DNA from: Thioalkalivibrio sulfidiphilus HL-EbGr7
GTDB lineage: Bacteria; Pseudomonadota; Gammaproteobacteria; Ectothiorhodospirales; Ectothiorhodospiraceae
NCBI RefSeq assembly: GCF_000021985.1
Contig: NC_011901.1
Coordinates: forward strand, 186,001 to 250,000
DNA: 64,000 nucleotides
Direction of reading: 5' to 3'
A model generated the notes under the pieces. It did no database searches, was not told the origin of the DNA, and worked only from the letters and a program-made list of their open reading frames with translations. The translations under genes were made by a program, and so were the position numbers. Positions 42,428 through 51,774 of this stretch are shown here, one piece after another. Positions within the stretch are counted from its first letter, which is position 1; every line of letters begins with the position of its first letter.

Positions 42428-42452
42428 AAAAGGCCCAAAAACGGCCTTTTTT
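42428..42452. terminator. Symmetric hairpin with T tract
   Basis: AAAAGGCC-CAAAAAC-GGCCTTTTTT forms an 8-bp stem and ends in a T run on the plus strand; read on the minus strand it also looks like a weak terminator. It lies between the GacA-type box and the sRNA body and may insulate the two directions. Confidence 0.55.
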
Positions 42453-42473
42453 GTAGGAATCTTCCACAATTCG

Positions 42474-42491
42474 TGTAGGCCTAGGCCTACA
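42474..42491. promoter_or_regulatory. GacA/UvrY-type upstream activating palindrome
   Basis: TGTAGGCCTAGGCCTACA is a perfect 18-bp palindrome with the TGTARG-N6-CYTACA layout of the GacA-box known upstream of rsmY/rsmZ and csrB genes (classical form TGTAAG-N6-CTTACA). It lies about 60-80 bases upstream of the GGA-rich RNA on the minus strand. It could equally influence the proline iminopeptidase gene on the other side. Confidence 0.7.
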
Positions 42492-42557
42492 CAGGCGCTT
42501 TTGGGCTGTTTGGGGCTATGATGGGGCCCATTCGGACAGGCCTTGAGGTCCTCGATC

Positions 42558-43508
42558 ATGCGTGTGCTTTACCCGCCCATCGACCCCTATCACATGGAAA
42601 CCCTGGCCGTGGACCAGACCCACCGGCTGCACCTGGAGACCTGCGGCACTGCCCAGGGTCTGCCGGTGGTGTTCCTGCATGGCGGCCCCGGTTCCGGCTG
42701 CGAGCCCTGGCATCGGCGTTTCTTTGATCCCGCCGCCTACCGCATCGTGCTCTTCGACCAGCGGGGCTGCGGCCGATCCCGCCCCCACGCCTCCCTGGAG
42801 GACAACACCACCGCCCACCTGGTGTCCGATATGGAGCGCATCCGGGAACACCTGGGCATCGAGCGCTGGGTGGTGTTCGGCGGCTCCTGGGGCTCGACCC
42901 TGGCGCTGGCCTATGCCGAGGCCCACCCGGAGCGGGTGCTGGGACTGGTGTTGCGCGGCATCTTCCTGTGCCGGCCCCGGGACATCCACTGGTTCTACCA
43001 GGAGGGCGCCGGGCGCCTGTTCCCCGACTACTGGGAGGACTACCTGGCGCCGATCCCCGAGTCTGAACGGGATGAGATGGTCTCCGCCTACCATCGCCGG
43101 CTCACCGGTGAGGACGAGGTGGCGCGCATGGCGGCCGCCAAGGCTTGGTCCGAGTGGGAGGGGCGCACCGCGACGCTGCTGCCCAATCCGGGGGTGGTGG
43201 ACCATTTCCGGGATCCCCACGTAGCGCTCAGCCTGGCGCGCATCGAGTGTCATTACTTCATGAACCAGTCCTTCCTGGAACCGAACCGGCTGCTGCGCGA
43301 CGCCCACCGCCTGGCGGACATCCCCGGCACCATCGTGCACGGCCGCTACGACGTGGTCTGCCCGCTGGACCAGGCCCATGCCCTGCACCGGGCCTGGCCC
43401 CGGGCGAAGCTCGAGATCATCCCGGATGCCGGCCATTCCGCCGGCGAACCGGGCATCGTGGATGCCCTGGTGCGGGCCACGGACGAACTGGCCGTGATGC
43501 TGCGATGA
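42558..43508 (+). CDS. pip: Proline iminopeptidase
   Basis: I start at ATG 42558 (316 residues), which gives the family N-terminus [11 protein letters not shown]. The alpha/beta-hydrolase elements are HGGPGSGC (oxyanion hole), [10 protein letters not shown] with the nucleophile Ser (about 115), the acidic residue in HGRYDVVCP, and His in [11 protein letters not shown]. It releases N-terminal Pro from peptides in the cytoplasm. The stop overlaps the dtd start (ATGA). It shares its upstream region with the sRNA. Confidence 0.94.
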   Translation: MRVLYPPIDPYHMETLAVDQTHRLHLETCGTAQGLPVVFLHGGPGSGCEPWHRRFFDPAAYRIVLFDQRGCGRSRPHASLEDNTTAHLVSDMERIREHLGIERWVVFGGSWGSTLALAYAEAHPERVLGLVLRGIFLCRPRDIHWFYQEGAGRLFPDYWEDYLAPIPESERDEMVSAYHRRLTGEDEVARMAAAKAWSEWEGRTATLLPNPGVVDHFRDPHVALSLARIECHYFMNQSFLEPNRLLRDAHRLADIPGTIVHGRYDVVCPLDQAHALHRAWPRAKLEIIPDAGHSAGEPGIVDALVRATDELAVMLR

Positions 43509-43954
43509 TCGCCCTGCTGCAGCGGGTCAGCGAGGCCGCGGTGCGCGTGGACGGCGAGACCGTGGGGGCCATTGGCCCCGGCATCCTGGCCCTGATCGGC
43601 GTGCAGCGGGGTGACACCGAGGCCCAGGCGGCGCGCCTGCTGGAGCGCATCCTGGGCTACCGCCTGTTCGAGGATGAGGCCGGGCGCATGAACCTGAGCC
43701 TCTCGGACACCGGCGGCGGCCTGCTGCTGGTGCCCCAGTTCACCCTGGCCGCCGACACCCGCAAAGGCATGCGCGCGAGTTTCACCCCGGCCGCCGAGCC
43801 CGGGCTCGGCAGGGCGCTGTTCGATCACCTGGTGTCCCTGGCCTGTTCGGTTCACACGCCCGTGGCCACGGGATGCTTCGGTGCCCACATGGCGGTGAGC
43901 CTGGTCAACGACGGCCCGGTCACCTTCTGGCTGGAAGTGCCGCCGCCCAGATAA
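43505..43954 (+). CDS. dtd: D-aminoacyl-tRNA deacylase
   Basis: The 149-residue protein has the family length. It begins [18 protein letters not shown], with the substrate-chirality loops [20 protein letters not shown] (Ser-Gln region) and [22 protein letters not shown], which includes the Gly-cisPro-equivalent segment. It clears D-amino acids and Gly mischarged on tRNA. It is translationally coupled to pip. Confidence 0.95.
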   Translation: MIALLQRVSEAAVRVDGETVGAIGPGILALIGVQRGDTEAQAARLLERILGYRLFEDEAGRMNLSLSDTGGGLLLVPQFTLAADTRKGMRASFTPAAEPGLGRALFDHLVSLACSVHTPVATGCFGAHMAVSLVNDGPVTFWLEVPPPR

Positions 43955-43962
43955 CGGACAAT

Positions 43963-44047
43963 TCAGAATTCAAGATTCAAAATTCAAAATTCAAGATTCA
44001 AAGGAAACGTCACCCCCTTTGAATTTTGAATTTTGAATTTTGAATCT
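43963..44047. repeat. Hairpin repeat, family A
   Basis: The left array of ATTCAAG/ATTCAAA heptamers (43969-44003) and the right array CTTTGAATTTTGAATTTTG plus AATTTTGAATCTC (44017-44048) are inverse complements separated by GAAACGTCACCC. It lies between dtd and the amtB control region. Confidence 0.9.
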
Positions 44048-44060
44048 CGATCTCCCTGCG

Positions 44061-44075
44061 GCACCGACCCGGTGC
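44061..44075 (+). promoter_or_regulatory. NtrC-like enhancer palindrome
   Basis: GCACC-GACCC-GGTGC resembles the NtrC site core (TGCACC...GGTGCA) and lies about 108 bases upstream of the sigma-54 promoter of amtB, a usual enhancer distance. A further half site, TGGTGCGC, follows at about 44089. Confidence 0.5.
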
Positions 44076-44168
44076 GCCTGCCCCGCCCTGGTGCGCGGAC
44101 GGTCGGATCTATCGTGCCCAGGCGCCATTCATCACACGACATCCGCCGCCGGTCATGGATCTGTCCTC

Positions 44169-44184
44169 TGGCATGGGCCTTGCT
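44169..44184 (+). promoter_or_regulatory. Sigma-54 promoter of amtB
   Basis: TGGCATGGGCCTTGCT matches the -24/-12 consensus TGGCAYR-N4-TTGCW at every specified base. The GG/GC dinucleotides are correctly spaced, and transcription would begin about 11 bases after the -12 GC, some 30 bases before the amtB start. Confidence 0.85.
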
Positions 44185-44223
44185 CATTCACAGGCAAGGC
44201 CCAGCAAGAGGACGAGAGATTCC

Positions 44224-45543
44224 ATGACCCTGCCCCGATCCCGTTTCACCCCCCTGATGCTCATCACAGCCCTGTGCCTGTTCCCGGCCGTCACCCAGGC
44301 CGCGGAGTCCGGGCCGCCGGACTGGCTGCCCGCCCTGGACACGGTCTGGCTGGCGGTGGCCGCCGCCCTGGTGTTCTTCATGCAGGCGGGTTTCGCCCTG
44401 CTGGAGAGCGGCATGTCCCGGGCCAAGAACGCCGTCAACGTGGTGATGAAGAACTACGTGGACGTGTGCCTGGGGAGCCTGGCCTTCTGGCTGGTGGGTT
44501 ACGGGCTGATGTTCGGCTTCAACCCCACCGGTTGGTTCGGCCAGTCCCATTTCGCCCTGATCGGCGCCGAGAACGGCGACTACATGGCCCTGCTGTTCCA
44601 GACCATGTTCGCCGCCACCGCCGTGACCATCGCCAGCGGTGCCATGGCCGAGCGCACCCGCTACCAGGCCTACCTGCTGGGTGCGGTGCTGATCACCGCC
44701 ATCATCTATCCCGTGTACGGCAGCTGGGCCTGGGGCGGCGCCCACGGCGGCGAGGGCTGGCTGGCCAGCCTCGGTTTCATCGACTTCGCCGGCTCCACGG
44801 TGGTGCATTCCATCGGAGGCTGGGTGGCCCTGGCGGGTGTGCTGGTGCTGGGGCCGCGCCTGGGGCGTTTCGGCCCCAACGGCGAGCGCCGGCCCATCCA
44901 TGGCCACAACCTCACCCAGGTGGCCCTGGGCGGCTTCATCCTCTGGGTGGGCTGGTTCGGCTTCAACGGTGGCAGCACCGGCGGCGCCGATGTTTCCATC
45001 GGCCTGATCAACCTCAACACCCACCTCTCGGCGGCAGCGGGCGCCGCCGGCGCACTGATCCTGCTGGCCATCCTGCGACAGCCGGTGCTGCTTACCACCA
45101 CGGTGAATGCCTCCATCGGTGGCCTGGTGGGCATCACCGCCGGCGCCGCCACCATGGACCCGCACTTCGCCGTGGTCACCGGCCTGGTCTCGGGCATGAT
45201 CGTGGTGGCGGGCACGCGCCTGCTGGAGTCCCTGGGCCTGGACGACGTGGTGGGCGCGGTCTCGGCCCACGGCCTGGCCGGCGCCTGGGGCACCCTGGCG
45301 GCGGGCCTGTTCCTGGCCGGCGACCTGTTCAACCCCATGCAGGTGGCGGTGCAGTTGATCGGCATCCTGGCCGGCTTCCTGTGGGCCTTCCCCATGGCCC
45401 TGCTGATGTACTTCCTGATCGACCGCACCGTGGGCCTGCGCGCCTCCACGGTGGACGAGCAGCGGGGTCTCGACTTCAGCGAGCACTACGAGATCGGCTA
45501 TCCGGAGTTCCAGGCCGATGTCCTGCACAAGGGCAAGGGGTGA
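44224..45543 (+). CDS. amtB: Ammonium transporter AmtB
   Basis: The 439-residue protein starts at ATG 44224 with GAGGACGAG upstream. A cleavable signal peptide ends VTQAA, as in E. coli AmtB, and eleven helices follow. Family motifs are the DxVWLAVAAALVFFMQAGFALLE start, DFAGSTVVHSIGG with the first pore His, and GAVSAHGLAGAWGTLAAGLF with the second. It imports ammonium and normally pairs with a PII protein, but no glnK is adjacent; instead an unknown gene follows. A sigma-54 promoter and NtrC-like site put it under nitrogen control. Confidence 0.96.
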   Translation: MTLPRSRFTPLMLITALCLFPAVTQAAESGPPDWLPALDTVWLAVAAALVFFMQAGFALLESGMSRAKNAVNVVMKNYVDVCLGSLAFWLVGYGLMFGFNPTGWFGQSHFALIGAENGDYMALLFQTMFAATAVTIASGAMAERTRYQAYLLGAVLITAIIYPVYGSWAWGGAHGGEGWLASLGFIDFAGSTVVHSIGGWVALAGVLVLGPRLGRFGPNGERRPIHGHNLTQVALGGFILWVGWFGFNGGSTGGADVSIGLINLNTHLSAAAGAAGALILLAILRQPVLLTTTVNASIGGLVGITAGAATMDPHFAVVTGLVSGMIVVAGTRLLESLGLDDVVGAVSAHGLAGAWGTLAAGLFLAGDLFNPMQVAVQLIGILAGFLWAFPMALLMYFLIDRTVGLRASTVDEQRGLDFSEHYEIGYPEFQADVLHKGKG

Positions 45544-45548
45544 GCGTC

Positions 45549-46205
45549 ATGGCCGTGGACAGCAGGGAATTGCGTCGCCGCCGCCGCGCCATCTACACCG
45601 GACTGTGCTCCCTCATGGACGAGGCCGCCGCCCGTGAGGGGCTGGGCCTCTGGGAGCGGGAGTTCTCGGACAAGCCCGTCTATGCCCTGCACGACTTCCT
45701 GGCGCGCATCTGCCGGCAGGCCGGGCAGGAGGCGCGGCGCGGCGAACTGCACCGGGCCCTGGTACGCGCCCTGTCCCTGGACGAAGCGGACCTGGCCCCG
45801 GACCCGGGTCCCTCGGACCGGGGTGCCGTCCCGGCGGCCAGTGCCTCACCGCCCCCGCCAGCGGGGGCCATGACCGTGTTCGAGTCCATGTACGGCACGA
45901 TCATGGAGGGGCTCGTGCAGCGGCAGGTGGAGACCGGGGTGCGGGTGCGGGTGCTGCAGCGCCTTGTGGGCCTGGGTCTGCCGGCGGGCCTGCGCGGGCA
46001 GGTGACCGACTGGATCACGGGGGAGGCGTCCCAGCTGCCGCAGGCCGTGGGCCTGGAGGGCCTGCGCGGCCTGTTGCACCTGACCTACGTGGCCGCCTGC
46101 GAGGAAGTGGGGCCCGTGAGCGCGGACAGGCTGCTGGCGGAGGCGGTCAGGGTGACGGAGAAGCTGGGTGAGGCGGAGGTGTTTTCGCCGAGAGCGCTGC
46201 TTTGA
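45549..46205 (+). CDS. Uncharacterised protein encoded behind amtB
   Basis: The 218-residue soluble protein starts at ATG 45549, six bases after amtB; a GTG at 45540 overlapping the amtB stop is also possible. The N-terminal helical part is rich in Arg and charged residues (SRELRRRRRAIYTGLCSLMDEAAAREG). A Pro/Ala/Ser linker spans about residues 85-115, and a helical C-terminal domain begins MTVFESMYGTIMEGLVQRQ. I recognise no family. Its position suggests co-expression with the ammonium transporter in place of the usual PII gene, so a role in nitrogen handling or AmtB control is possible but unproven. Confidence 0.75.
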   Translation: MAVDSRELRRRRRAIYTGLCSLMDEAAAREGLGLWEREFSDKPVYALHDFLARICRQAGQEARRGELHRALVRALSLDEADLAPDPGPSDRGAVPAASASPPPPAGAMTVFESMYGTIMEGLVQRQVETGVRVRVLQRLVGLGLPAGLRGQVTDWITGEASQLPQAVGLEGLRGLLHLTYVAACEEVGPVSADRLLAEAVRVTEKLGEAEVFSPRALL

Positions 46206-46207
46206 AG

Positions 46208-46287
46208 GCAATTCAAAATTCAAGATTCAAAATTCAAAGGGGGAGGTGACCTTTTCTTTGAATTTTGAATCTTGAACTTTGAATTGC
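46208..46287. repeat. Hairpin repeat, family A
   Basis: The arms GGCAATTCAAAATTCAAGAT plus TCAAAATTCAAAG and CTTTGAATTTTGAATCTTGA plus ACTTTGAATTGCC are inverse with slight register differences. The repeat lies between the unknown gene and the converging fnr-type gene. Confidence 0.9.
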
Positions 46288-46292
46288 CCCTA

Positions 46293-47057
46293 TCAGCCTC
46301 CCCGGCCGCCTTTTTCAAGGGTTTCAGGGCCGTGGGCGCCGGCCATCTGGTGCATGCCTTCCATGTCGATCAGCTGCACCAGCTTGCGGTTGACCTCCAG
46401 CAGGCCGAGCTGCTGGAAGCGGGTGAACAGCCGGCTGACCGTCTCCACCGCCAGGCCCAGGTAGTTGGCGATGTCGTTGCGGGACATGGTCAGGTTGAAT
46501 TCCTGGCGGGAGAAGCCCCGTTCGCCGAAGCGCTTGGACAGGCTCAGCAGGAAGGCGGCCAGGCGCGCCTCCGAGGACTTCTTGCCCAGGAGGGTCATCA
46601 GGTGTTCGTCGAACTGGATCTCCCGGCTCATGATGCGGAACAACTGACGTTGCAGGCCTGGCACCTGGCCGGCCAGGTCCTCGAGCCTGTCGTAGGGGAT
46701 CTCGCACACGGAGGTGGTTTCCAGGGCCCGGGCGGTGCAGGGGTGGATGCCGTCGCTGATGGCATCCAGACCCAGGAGTTCGCCGGGCAGGTGGAAGCCG
46801 GTGACCTGTTCCAGGCCGTCGTCGCTGATGGAGGAGGTCTTCACGGAGCCGGCACGCACCGCGTACAGGGCCTGCATGCGGTCGCCGGGGCGGTACAGGT
46901 ACTCGCCCCGCTGCAGAGGCCGGCGGCGGTTGATGATGCGCTCCAGCGCGTCCAGTTCCTGGTCACTGACCCCCATGGGGATGCACAGGTCGTGGAGGCT
47001 GCAGTTGCTGCAGGCCTTTTTCAGGCCATGCAGATCGATGATATTGGACGTGGGCAT
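46293..47057 (-). CDS. FNR/ANR family oxygen-responsive regulator
   Basis: The 254-residue Crp/Fnr protein has an N-terminal cluster CSNCSLHDLC plus a later Cys (in IHPCTARAL), the pattern that ligates an oxygen-labile 4Fe-4S cluster. The effector-like beta-roll domain (PGDRMQALYAVRAGSVKTSS) and dimer helix follow, then a helix-turn-helix with the FNR-type recognition sequence MSRNDIANYLGLAVETVSRLFTRFQ containing E-SR. It should activate anaerobic genes at TTGAT-N4-ATCAA sites. It diverges from the his genes and is monocistronic. Confidence 0.95.
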   Translation of the reverse strand: MPTSNIIDLHGLKKACSNCSLHDLCIPMGVSDQELDALERIINRRRPLQRGEYLYRPGDRMQALYAVRAGSVKTSSISDDGLEQVTGFHLPGELLGLDAISDGIHPCTARALETTSVCEIPYDRLEDLAGQVPGLQRQLFRIMSREIQFDEHLMTLLGKKSSEARLAAFLLSLSKRFGERGFSRQEFNLTMSRNDIANYLGLAVETVSRLFTRFQQLGLLEVNRKLVQLIDMEGMHQMAGAHGPETLEKGGRGG

Positions 47058-47183
47058 GCGTGGTTCCCGTGGTGAGGAGGTGTCCCTGTACCTACCTTAA
47101 CGCTCAAGATACCCGAAGGCTTCGCGGCCCTACAAGCAGCACGCCACTGCAAGCCGGACGGCGCGTGCCAGGGCCAACGGCTG

Positions 47184-47192
47184 TGATATGAT
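47184..47192 (+). promoter_or_regulatory. Extended -10 promoter of the his genes
   Basis: TGATATGAT gives a TGn extension followed by TATGAT, 34 bases upstream of the hisB start. No good -35 is present, as is usual for extended -10 promoters. Confidence 0.5.
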
Positions 47193-47226
47193 CGCAGGTC
47201 GATCAATCCGCGGATTTATTGCACCC

Positions 47227-47820
47227 ATGTCCGAGCGTATCGCCGAAGTCTCCCGGGACACCCTGGAAACCCAGATCCGGGTCCGTATCAACCTGGATGG
47301 TCAGGGCAAGGGCCAGTTCGACACCGGCCTGCCGTTCCTGGACCACATGCTCGACCAGGTGGCCCGGCACGGCGTGGTGGACCTGGAGATCGTTGCCAAG
47401 GGCGACCTGCATATCGACGCCCACCACACGGTGGAGGACATCGGCATCACCCTGGGCCAGGCCATGGCCAGGGCCCTGGGCGACAAGAAGGGCATCCGCC
47501 GCTACGGCCATGCCTACGTGCCCCTGGACGAGGCCCTGTCCCGGGTGGTGGTGGACTTCTCCGGCCGTCCCGGCCTGGAGTACCACGTGGACTACCCCCG
47601 GGCACGCATCGGCGACTTCGACGTGGACCTGTTCGGCGAGTTCTTCCAGGGCTTCGTCAACCACGCCGCCGTGACCCTGCACATCGACAACCTGCGCGGG
47701 CGCAACGCCCACCACGTGGCGGAGACCATCTTCAAGGCCTTCGGCCGTGCCCTGCGCATGGCCGCCGAACCGGACCCGCGCATGCAGGGCACCACCCCCT
47801 CCACCAAGGGCTCCCTGTAG
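47227..47820 (+). CDS. hisB: Imidazoleglycerol-phosphate dehydratase
   Basis: The start at ATG 47227 gives 197 residues, the length of monofunctional HisB without the phosphatase domain. Manganese-binding repeats are visible: [32 protein letters not shown] and the second set [19 protein letters not shown] and [19 protein letters not shown]. It dehydrates imidazole-glycerol phosphate, the sixth step from PRPP. It is the first gene of hisB-hisH-hisA-hisF-hisI-hisE. Confidence 0.97.
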   Translation: MSERIAEVSRDTLETQIRVRINLDGQGKGQFDTGLPFLDHMLDQVARHGVVDLEIVAKGDLHIDAHHTVEDIGITLGQAMARALGDKKGIRRYGHAYVPLDEALSRVVVDFSGRPGLEYHVDYPRARIGDFDVDLFGEFFQGFVNHAAVTLHIDNLRGRNAHHVAETIFKAFGRALRMAAEPDPRMQGTTPSTKGSL

Positions 47821-47855
47821 GCCGCGACACCCGCATCCCGAGCAAGGCAGCGATC

Positions 47856-48512
47856 ATGAACACCGTGGCAGTGGTCGATTACGGCATGGGCAACCTGCGC
47901 TCCGTGGTCAAGGCCCTGGAGCACGAGGCTCCGGCGGGCACCCGCGTGCTGCTCACCGACAGCCCCGGGGTCATCGCCGCCGCCGAGCGGGTGGTGTTCC
48001 CCGGCCAGGGCGCCGCCCGGGACTGCATGGCCGCGCTCACCGCCCGGGGCCTCGATGCCGTGCTGCGCCAGGCGGCCGCCAGCCGCCCGTTTCTGGGTAT
48101 CTGCATGGGCATGCAGGTGCTGGTGGACTATAGTGAAGAGAACGGCGGCACCCCCTGCCTGGGCATCCTGCCCGGCAAGGTGCGGTTTTTCGGAACGGAT
48201 CTGCGGGACGCCGGCAGCGGCGACCGCCTGAAGATTCCCCACATGGGCTGGAACCAGGTACATCAGGAAGGCGCGCATCCCCTGTGGCGGGACATCCCCC
48301 AGGACAGCCGCTTCTATTTCGTGCACAGCTATCACCTCGAGGCCGGCGACCCCGCCCTGGTGGCCGCCACCACCGAGTACGGCATCCGCTTCACCTCGGC
48401 CATTGCCAAGGACAACATCTTTGCCATCCAGTGCCACCCTGAGAAGAGCGCGGCCGCGGGCCTCACCCTGCTCAGGAACTTCATGCGCTGGGATGGGCAG
48501 CCACAGTCATGA
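47856..48512 (+). CDS. hisH: Imidazole glycerol phosphate synthase glutaminase subunit
   Basis: The 218-residue class I glutamine amidotransferase has [12 protein letters not shown] at the N-terminus, the nucleophile Cys in [10 protein letters not shown] and the His-x-Glu pair in IQCHPEKS. It feeds ammonia to HisF through a tunnel. A ribosome site is not strong, but spacing within the operon is short. It ends overlapping the region before hisA. Confidence 0.96.
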   Translation: MNTVAVVDYGMGNLRSVVKALEHEAPAGTRVLLTDSPGVIAAAERVVFPGQGAARDCMAALTARGLDAVLRQAAASRPFLGICMGMQVLVDYSEENGGTPCLGILPGKVRFFGTDLRDAGSGDRLKIPHMGWNQVHQEGAHPLWRDIPQDSRFYFVHSYHLEAGDPALVAATTEYGIRFTSAIAKDNIFAIQCHPEKSAAAGLTLLRNFMRWDGQPQS

Positions 48513-48529
48513 TCCCAGGAGACTCGAGC

Positions 48530-49258
48530 ATGTTGGTGATTCCGGCCATTGACCTGAAGGATGGCAAGTGCGTGCGTCTGCGCCAGGGCAGGATGGACGA
48601 CGCCACGGTGTTTTCCGACGACCCGGTGGAGGTGGCCGGTCGCTGGGTGGAGGCCGGGGCGCGCCGACTGCATATCGTGGACCTGGACGGGGCCATCTCC
48701 GGCGAGCCGCGCAATGCCGGCATCATCAGCGAGATCGTCGCCCGCTACCCGGACCTGCCGGTGCAGGTGGGCGGCGGCATCCGCGATGACGACACCGTGC
48801 AGGTGTATCTCGACGCCGGCGTGCAGTGGGTGATCATCGGCACCAAGGCGGTGAGTGCCCCCCACTTCGTCAATGACCTGTGCCTGGAATTCCCCGGCCA
48901 CATCATCGTCGGCCTGGACGCCAAGGACGGCAAGGTGGCCATCGACGGCTGGTCCAAGCTCTCCAACCACGACGTGATCGACATGGCCATGCACTTCGAG
49001 CAGGACGGCGTGGCCGCCATCATCTACACCGATATCTCCCGGGACGGCATGATGCAGGGCGTGAACGTGGAATCCACGGTCAAGCTGGCCCAGGCCGTGC
49101 ATGTACCGGTGATCGCCTCCGGCGGCGTCACCAACCTGGATGACATCCGCCGTCTGTGTGCCGTGAGCGAGGAGGGCATCGACGGCGTCATCGTCGGCCG
49201 CGCCCTCTACGAAGGCACCATCGACCTCGCCGAGGCTCAGAAACTGGCTGATCAGTAA
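48530..49258 (+). CDS. hisA: ProFAR isomerase
   Basis: I start at ATG 48530 (242 residues) because AGGAGA lies nine bases upstream and the family begins [17 protein letters not shown]; an ATG overlapping the hisH stop is also in frame. It is a half-barrel-duplicated TIM barrel with phosphate-binding loops VGGGIRD and ASGGVTNL and catalytic Asp residues in PAIDLK and IYTDISRDG. It carries out the Amadori isomerisation before HisF/H. Confidence 0.97.
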   Translation: MLVIPAIDLKDGKCVRLRQGRMDDATVFSDDPVEVAGRWVEAGARRLHIVDLDGAISGEPRNAGIISEIVARYPDLPVQVGGGIRDDDTVQVYLDAGVQWVIIGTKAVSAPHFVNDLCLEFPGHIIVGLDAKDGKVAIDGWSKLSNHDVIDMAMHFEQDGVAAIIYTDISRDGMMQGVNVESTVKLAQAVHVPVIASGGVTNLDDIRRLCAVSEEGIDGVIVGRALYEGTIDLAEAQKLADQ

Positions 49259-49297
49259 GCCGGGCTCAGCCAGGCCTCGCGGTGCCAGATGCGAATT

Positions 49298-49333
49298 TCT
49301 TGCCTCTTGTCTCTATCAACTTGCCTCTAGCGC
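49298..49333. repeat. Single-arm family F repeat
   Basis: TTCTTGCCTCTTGTCTCTAT followed by CAACTTGCCTCTAGCGCCTT repeats the CTTGYCT heptamer and ends nine bases before hisF. The inverse arm is not visible. Confidence 0.7.
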
Positions 49334-49341
49334 CTTAATCA

Positions 49342-50112
<771 letters not shown>

Positions 50113-50213
50113 CGGCCTGTACCCCGCGCCGGGCCACGATCCCCCGTGGTTTAAACTTTAACAATTAACGTATAAAGTCGAAGGCTCCGGCGCATTCCGC
50201 CGGCGAGAACAGC

Positions 50214-50609
50214 ATGTCCCCAGACTGGCTAGACACGATTCACTGGAACCCGGATGGCCTGATTCCGGCCATCGCCCAGGAGACCGGCACCGGCAAGGTC
50301 CTGATGCTCGCCTGGATGAACCGGGAATCCCTGCAGCGCACCCTGGAGACCGGCGAGGCCGTATACTGGTCCCGCTCCCGGCAGCGTCTCTGGCACAAGG
50401 GCGAGAGCTCCGGCAACACCCAGCGGGTGGTGCAGATGCGCCTGGACTGCGACCGGGACACCCTGCTGCTGGAGGTGGAACAGCGCGGTGGCATCGCCTG
50501 CCACACCGGGCGCCACAACTGCTTCTACCATCGCTACCAGGATGGCGACTGGCAGGTGGTGGAGCCGGTGCTCAAGGACCCGGATCAGATGTACGGTGAC
50601 AAGACATGA
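50214..50609 (+). CDS. hisI: Phosphoribosyl-AMP cyclohydrolase
   Basis: The 131-residue monofunctional enzyme has metal motifs [28 protein letters not shown] with the conserved Asp and Cys ligands, and [31 protein letters not shown]. It opens the purine ring of PR-AMP. hisE starts inside its stop (ATGA), so the two activities, fused in E. coli, are separate but coupled here. An AT-rich block with TATAAA lies about 40 bases upstream. Confidence 0.97.
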   Translation: MSPDWLDTIHWNPDGLIPAIAQETGTGKVLMLAWMNRESLQRTLETGEAVYWSRSRQRLWHKGESSGNTQRVVQMRLDCDRDTLLLEVEQRGGIACHTGRHNCFYHRYQDGDWQVVEPVLKDPDQMYGDKT

Positions 50610-50929
50610 GCAGTGATCGGATCCTGGAAGAACTGGCGCGGGTGCTCGAGGCCCGCAAGCAGGCGGCACCGGACAGTTCCTACGTGGCCGGCCTGTATGC
50701 CAAGGGCCTGGACGCGATCCTGAAGAAGGTTGGGGAAGAGGCCACTGAGACCGTGGTGGCCGCCAAGAACGGGGACCCGGAGCAGATCGTCTACGAGACG
50801 GCGGATCTGTGGTTTCATTGCCTGGTGATGCTGGCCCATCAGGGCCTGGGTCCGGAGGCGGTGCTGGCCGAGCTGGGGCGGCGTTTCGGTGTCTCGGGCA
50901 TTGAGGAAAAGGCCAGTCGGGCCAAGTAG
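50606..50929 (+). CDS. hisE: Phosphoribosyl-ATP pyrophosphatase
   Basis: The 107-residue all-helical MazG-like enzyme has the metal motif [16 protein letters not shown] and [19 protein letters not shown]. It hydrolyses PR-ATP to PR-AMP, the step before HisI. It is coupled to hisI and followed 48 bases later by tatA, a common arrangement in gammaproteobacteria. Confidence 0.97.
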   Translation: MSSDRILEELARVLEARKQAAPDSSYVAGLYAKGLDAILKKVGEEATETVVAAKNGDPEQIVYETADLWFHCLVMLAHQGLGPEAVLAELGRRFGVSGIEEKASRAK

Positions 50930-50977
50930 CATTCATAACTATTACATATCGATTTAGAGACATACCGGAGAACGCAA

Positions 50978-51244
50978 ATGGGTATCGGTGGCATCAGCAT
51001 CTGGCAGCTCCTGATCATTCTGGTCATCGTCGTGCTTCTGTTCGGCACCAAGAAGCTGCGCAACATGGGCGGCGATCTGGGCAGCGCCATCAAGAATTTC
51101 CGCAAGTCCGTGCGTGACGGCGACGAGAAGGAGGGCGAGGAAGACACCACCGCCCGCCGCGAAATGGAAGACAAGACCGAAGGCCGGGTGATCGACGCCG
51201 AGGCCAAGAAGGAATCCGGCAAGGACAAGGAACGCCAGGCCTGA
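50978..51244 (+). CDS. tatA: Sec-independent translocase subunit TatA
   Basis: The 88-residue protein has one N-terminal helix ([18 protein letters not shown]), the invariant FG hinge and an amphipathic helix ([22 protein letters not shown]). A highly charged tail follows. TatA multimers form the conduit for folded proteins carrying twin-arginine signals. It is the first of tatABC. Confidence 0.96.
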   Translation: MGIGGISIWQLLIILVIVVLLFGTKKLRNMGGDLGSAIKNFRKSVRDGDEKEGEEDTTARREMEDKTEGRVIDAEAKKESGKDKERQA

Positions 51245-51303
51245 TGTCGCGTGGTTGGCGGGCGCGCACCTGCGCGCCTGCCAACCCGTGACAGAGCACT
51301 GCC

Positions 51304-51774
51304 ATGTTCGACGTCGGCTTCTGGGAAATCCTCGTAATCCTGGTGGTGGCCCTCCTGGTGGTGGGCCCCGACCGCCTGCCCGGCCTCGCCCGGGAGGTGG
51401 GCCTGTGGGTGCGCAAGATCCGTGGCTTTGTCACCAACGTGCGCGCCGACATCGAGCAGGAATTCCAGACCGACGAGCTGCGCAAACTGCTCAATGAGCA
51501 GAACAAGGAGATCAGCCAGCTCAAGGACATGATGAAGGAGACCGAGGACAGTCTGCGCCACGAGGTGGAGGAGACCTCCTACCTGGTCAAGTCCATCGAG
51601 AACGAGGTCAAGGACGTGCAGGAGGGCTTCGCCGAGGAGGGGGATTTCGGTGAGCAGGCCACCCGTCTGGTGAAACAGCGCAAGGCCGAGGCCGACACCG
51701 GCAAGGTGTCCGATGCCCAGCCGGCCGAGCAGGACACCCCGCCCGCCAAGGATCGTGATGAGCCCAAAGCCTGA
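51304..51774 (+). CDS. tatB: Sec-independent translocase subunit TatB
   Basis: The 156-residue protein begins MFDVGFWEILVILVVALLVV with the TatB-type Glu in the helix and the GPDRLPGLAREVG hinge. A long charged coiled-coil-like region (about 50-110) and an acidic/proline tail follow. It forms the substrate receptor with TatC, whose gene starts inside its 3' end (overlap of 17 bases). Confidence 0.96.
   Translation: MFDVGFWEILVILVVALLVVGPDRLPGLAREVGLWVRKIRGFVTNVRADIEQEFQTDELRKLLNEQNKEISQLKDMMKETEDSLRHEVEETSYLVKSIENEVKDVQEGFAEEGDFGEQATRLVKQRKAEADTGKVSDAQPAEQDTPPAKDRDEPKA

Noticed and set aside
42249-42452. 6S RNA, SRP RNA, tmRNA or a riboswitch in the ttcA-pip gap
   Set aside because: The expected conserved segments of these RNAs are not found; GGA-in-loop repetition and the GacA-type box favour a Csr/Rsm sponge RNA.
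48509-48529. Upstream ATG of hisA overlapping the hisH stop
   Set aside because: The second ATG has a good AGGAGA site and gives the usual [12 protein letters not shown] start.
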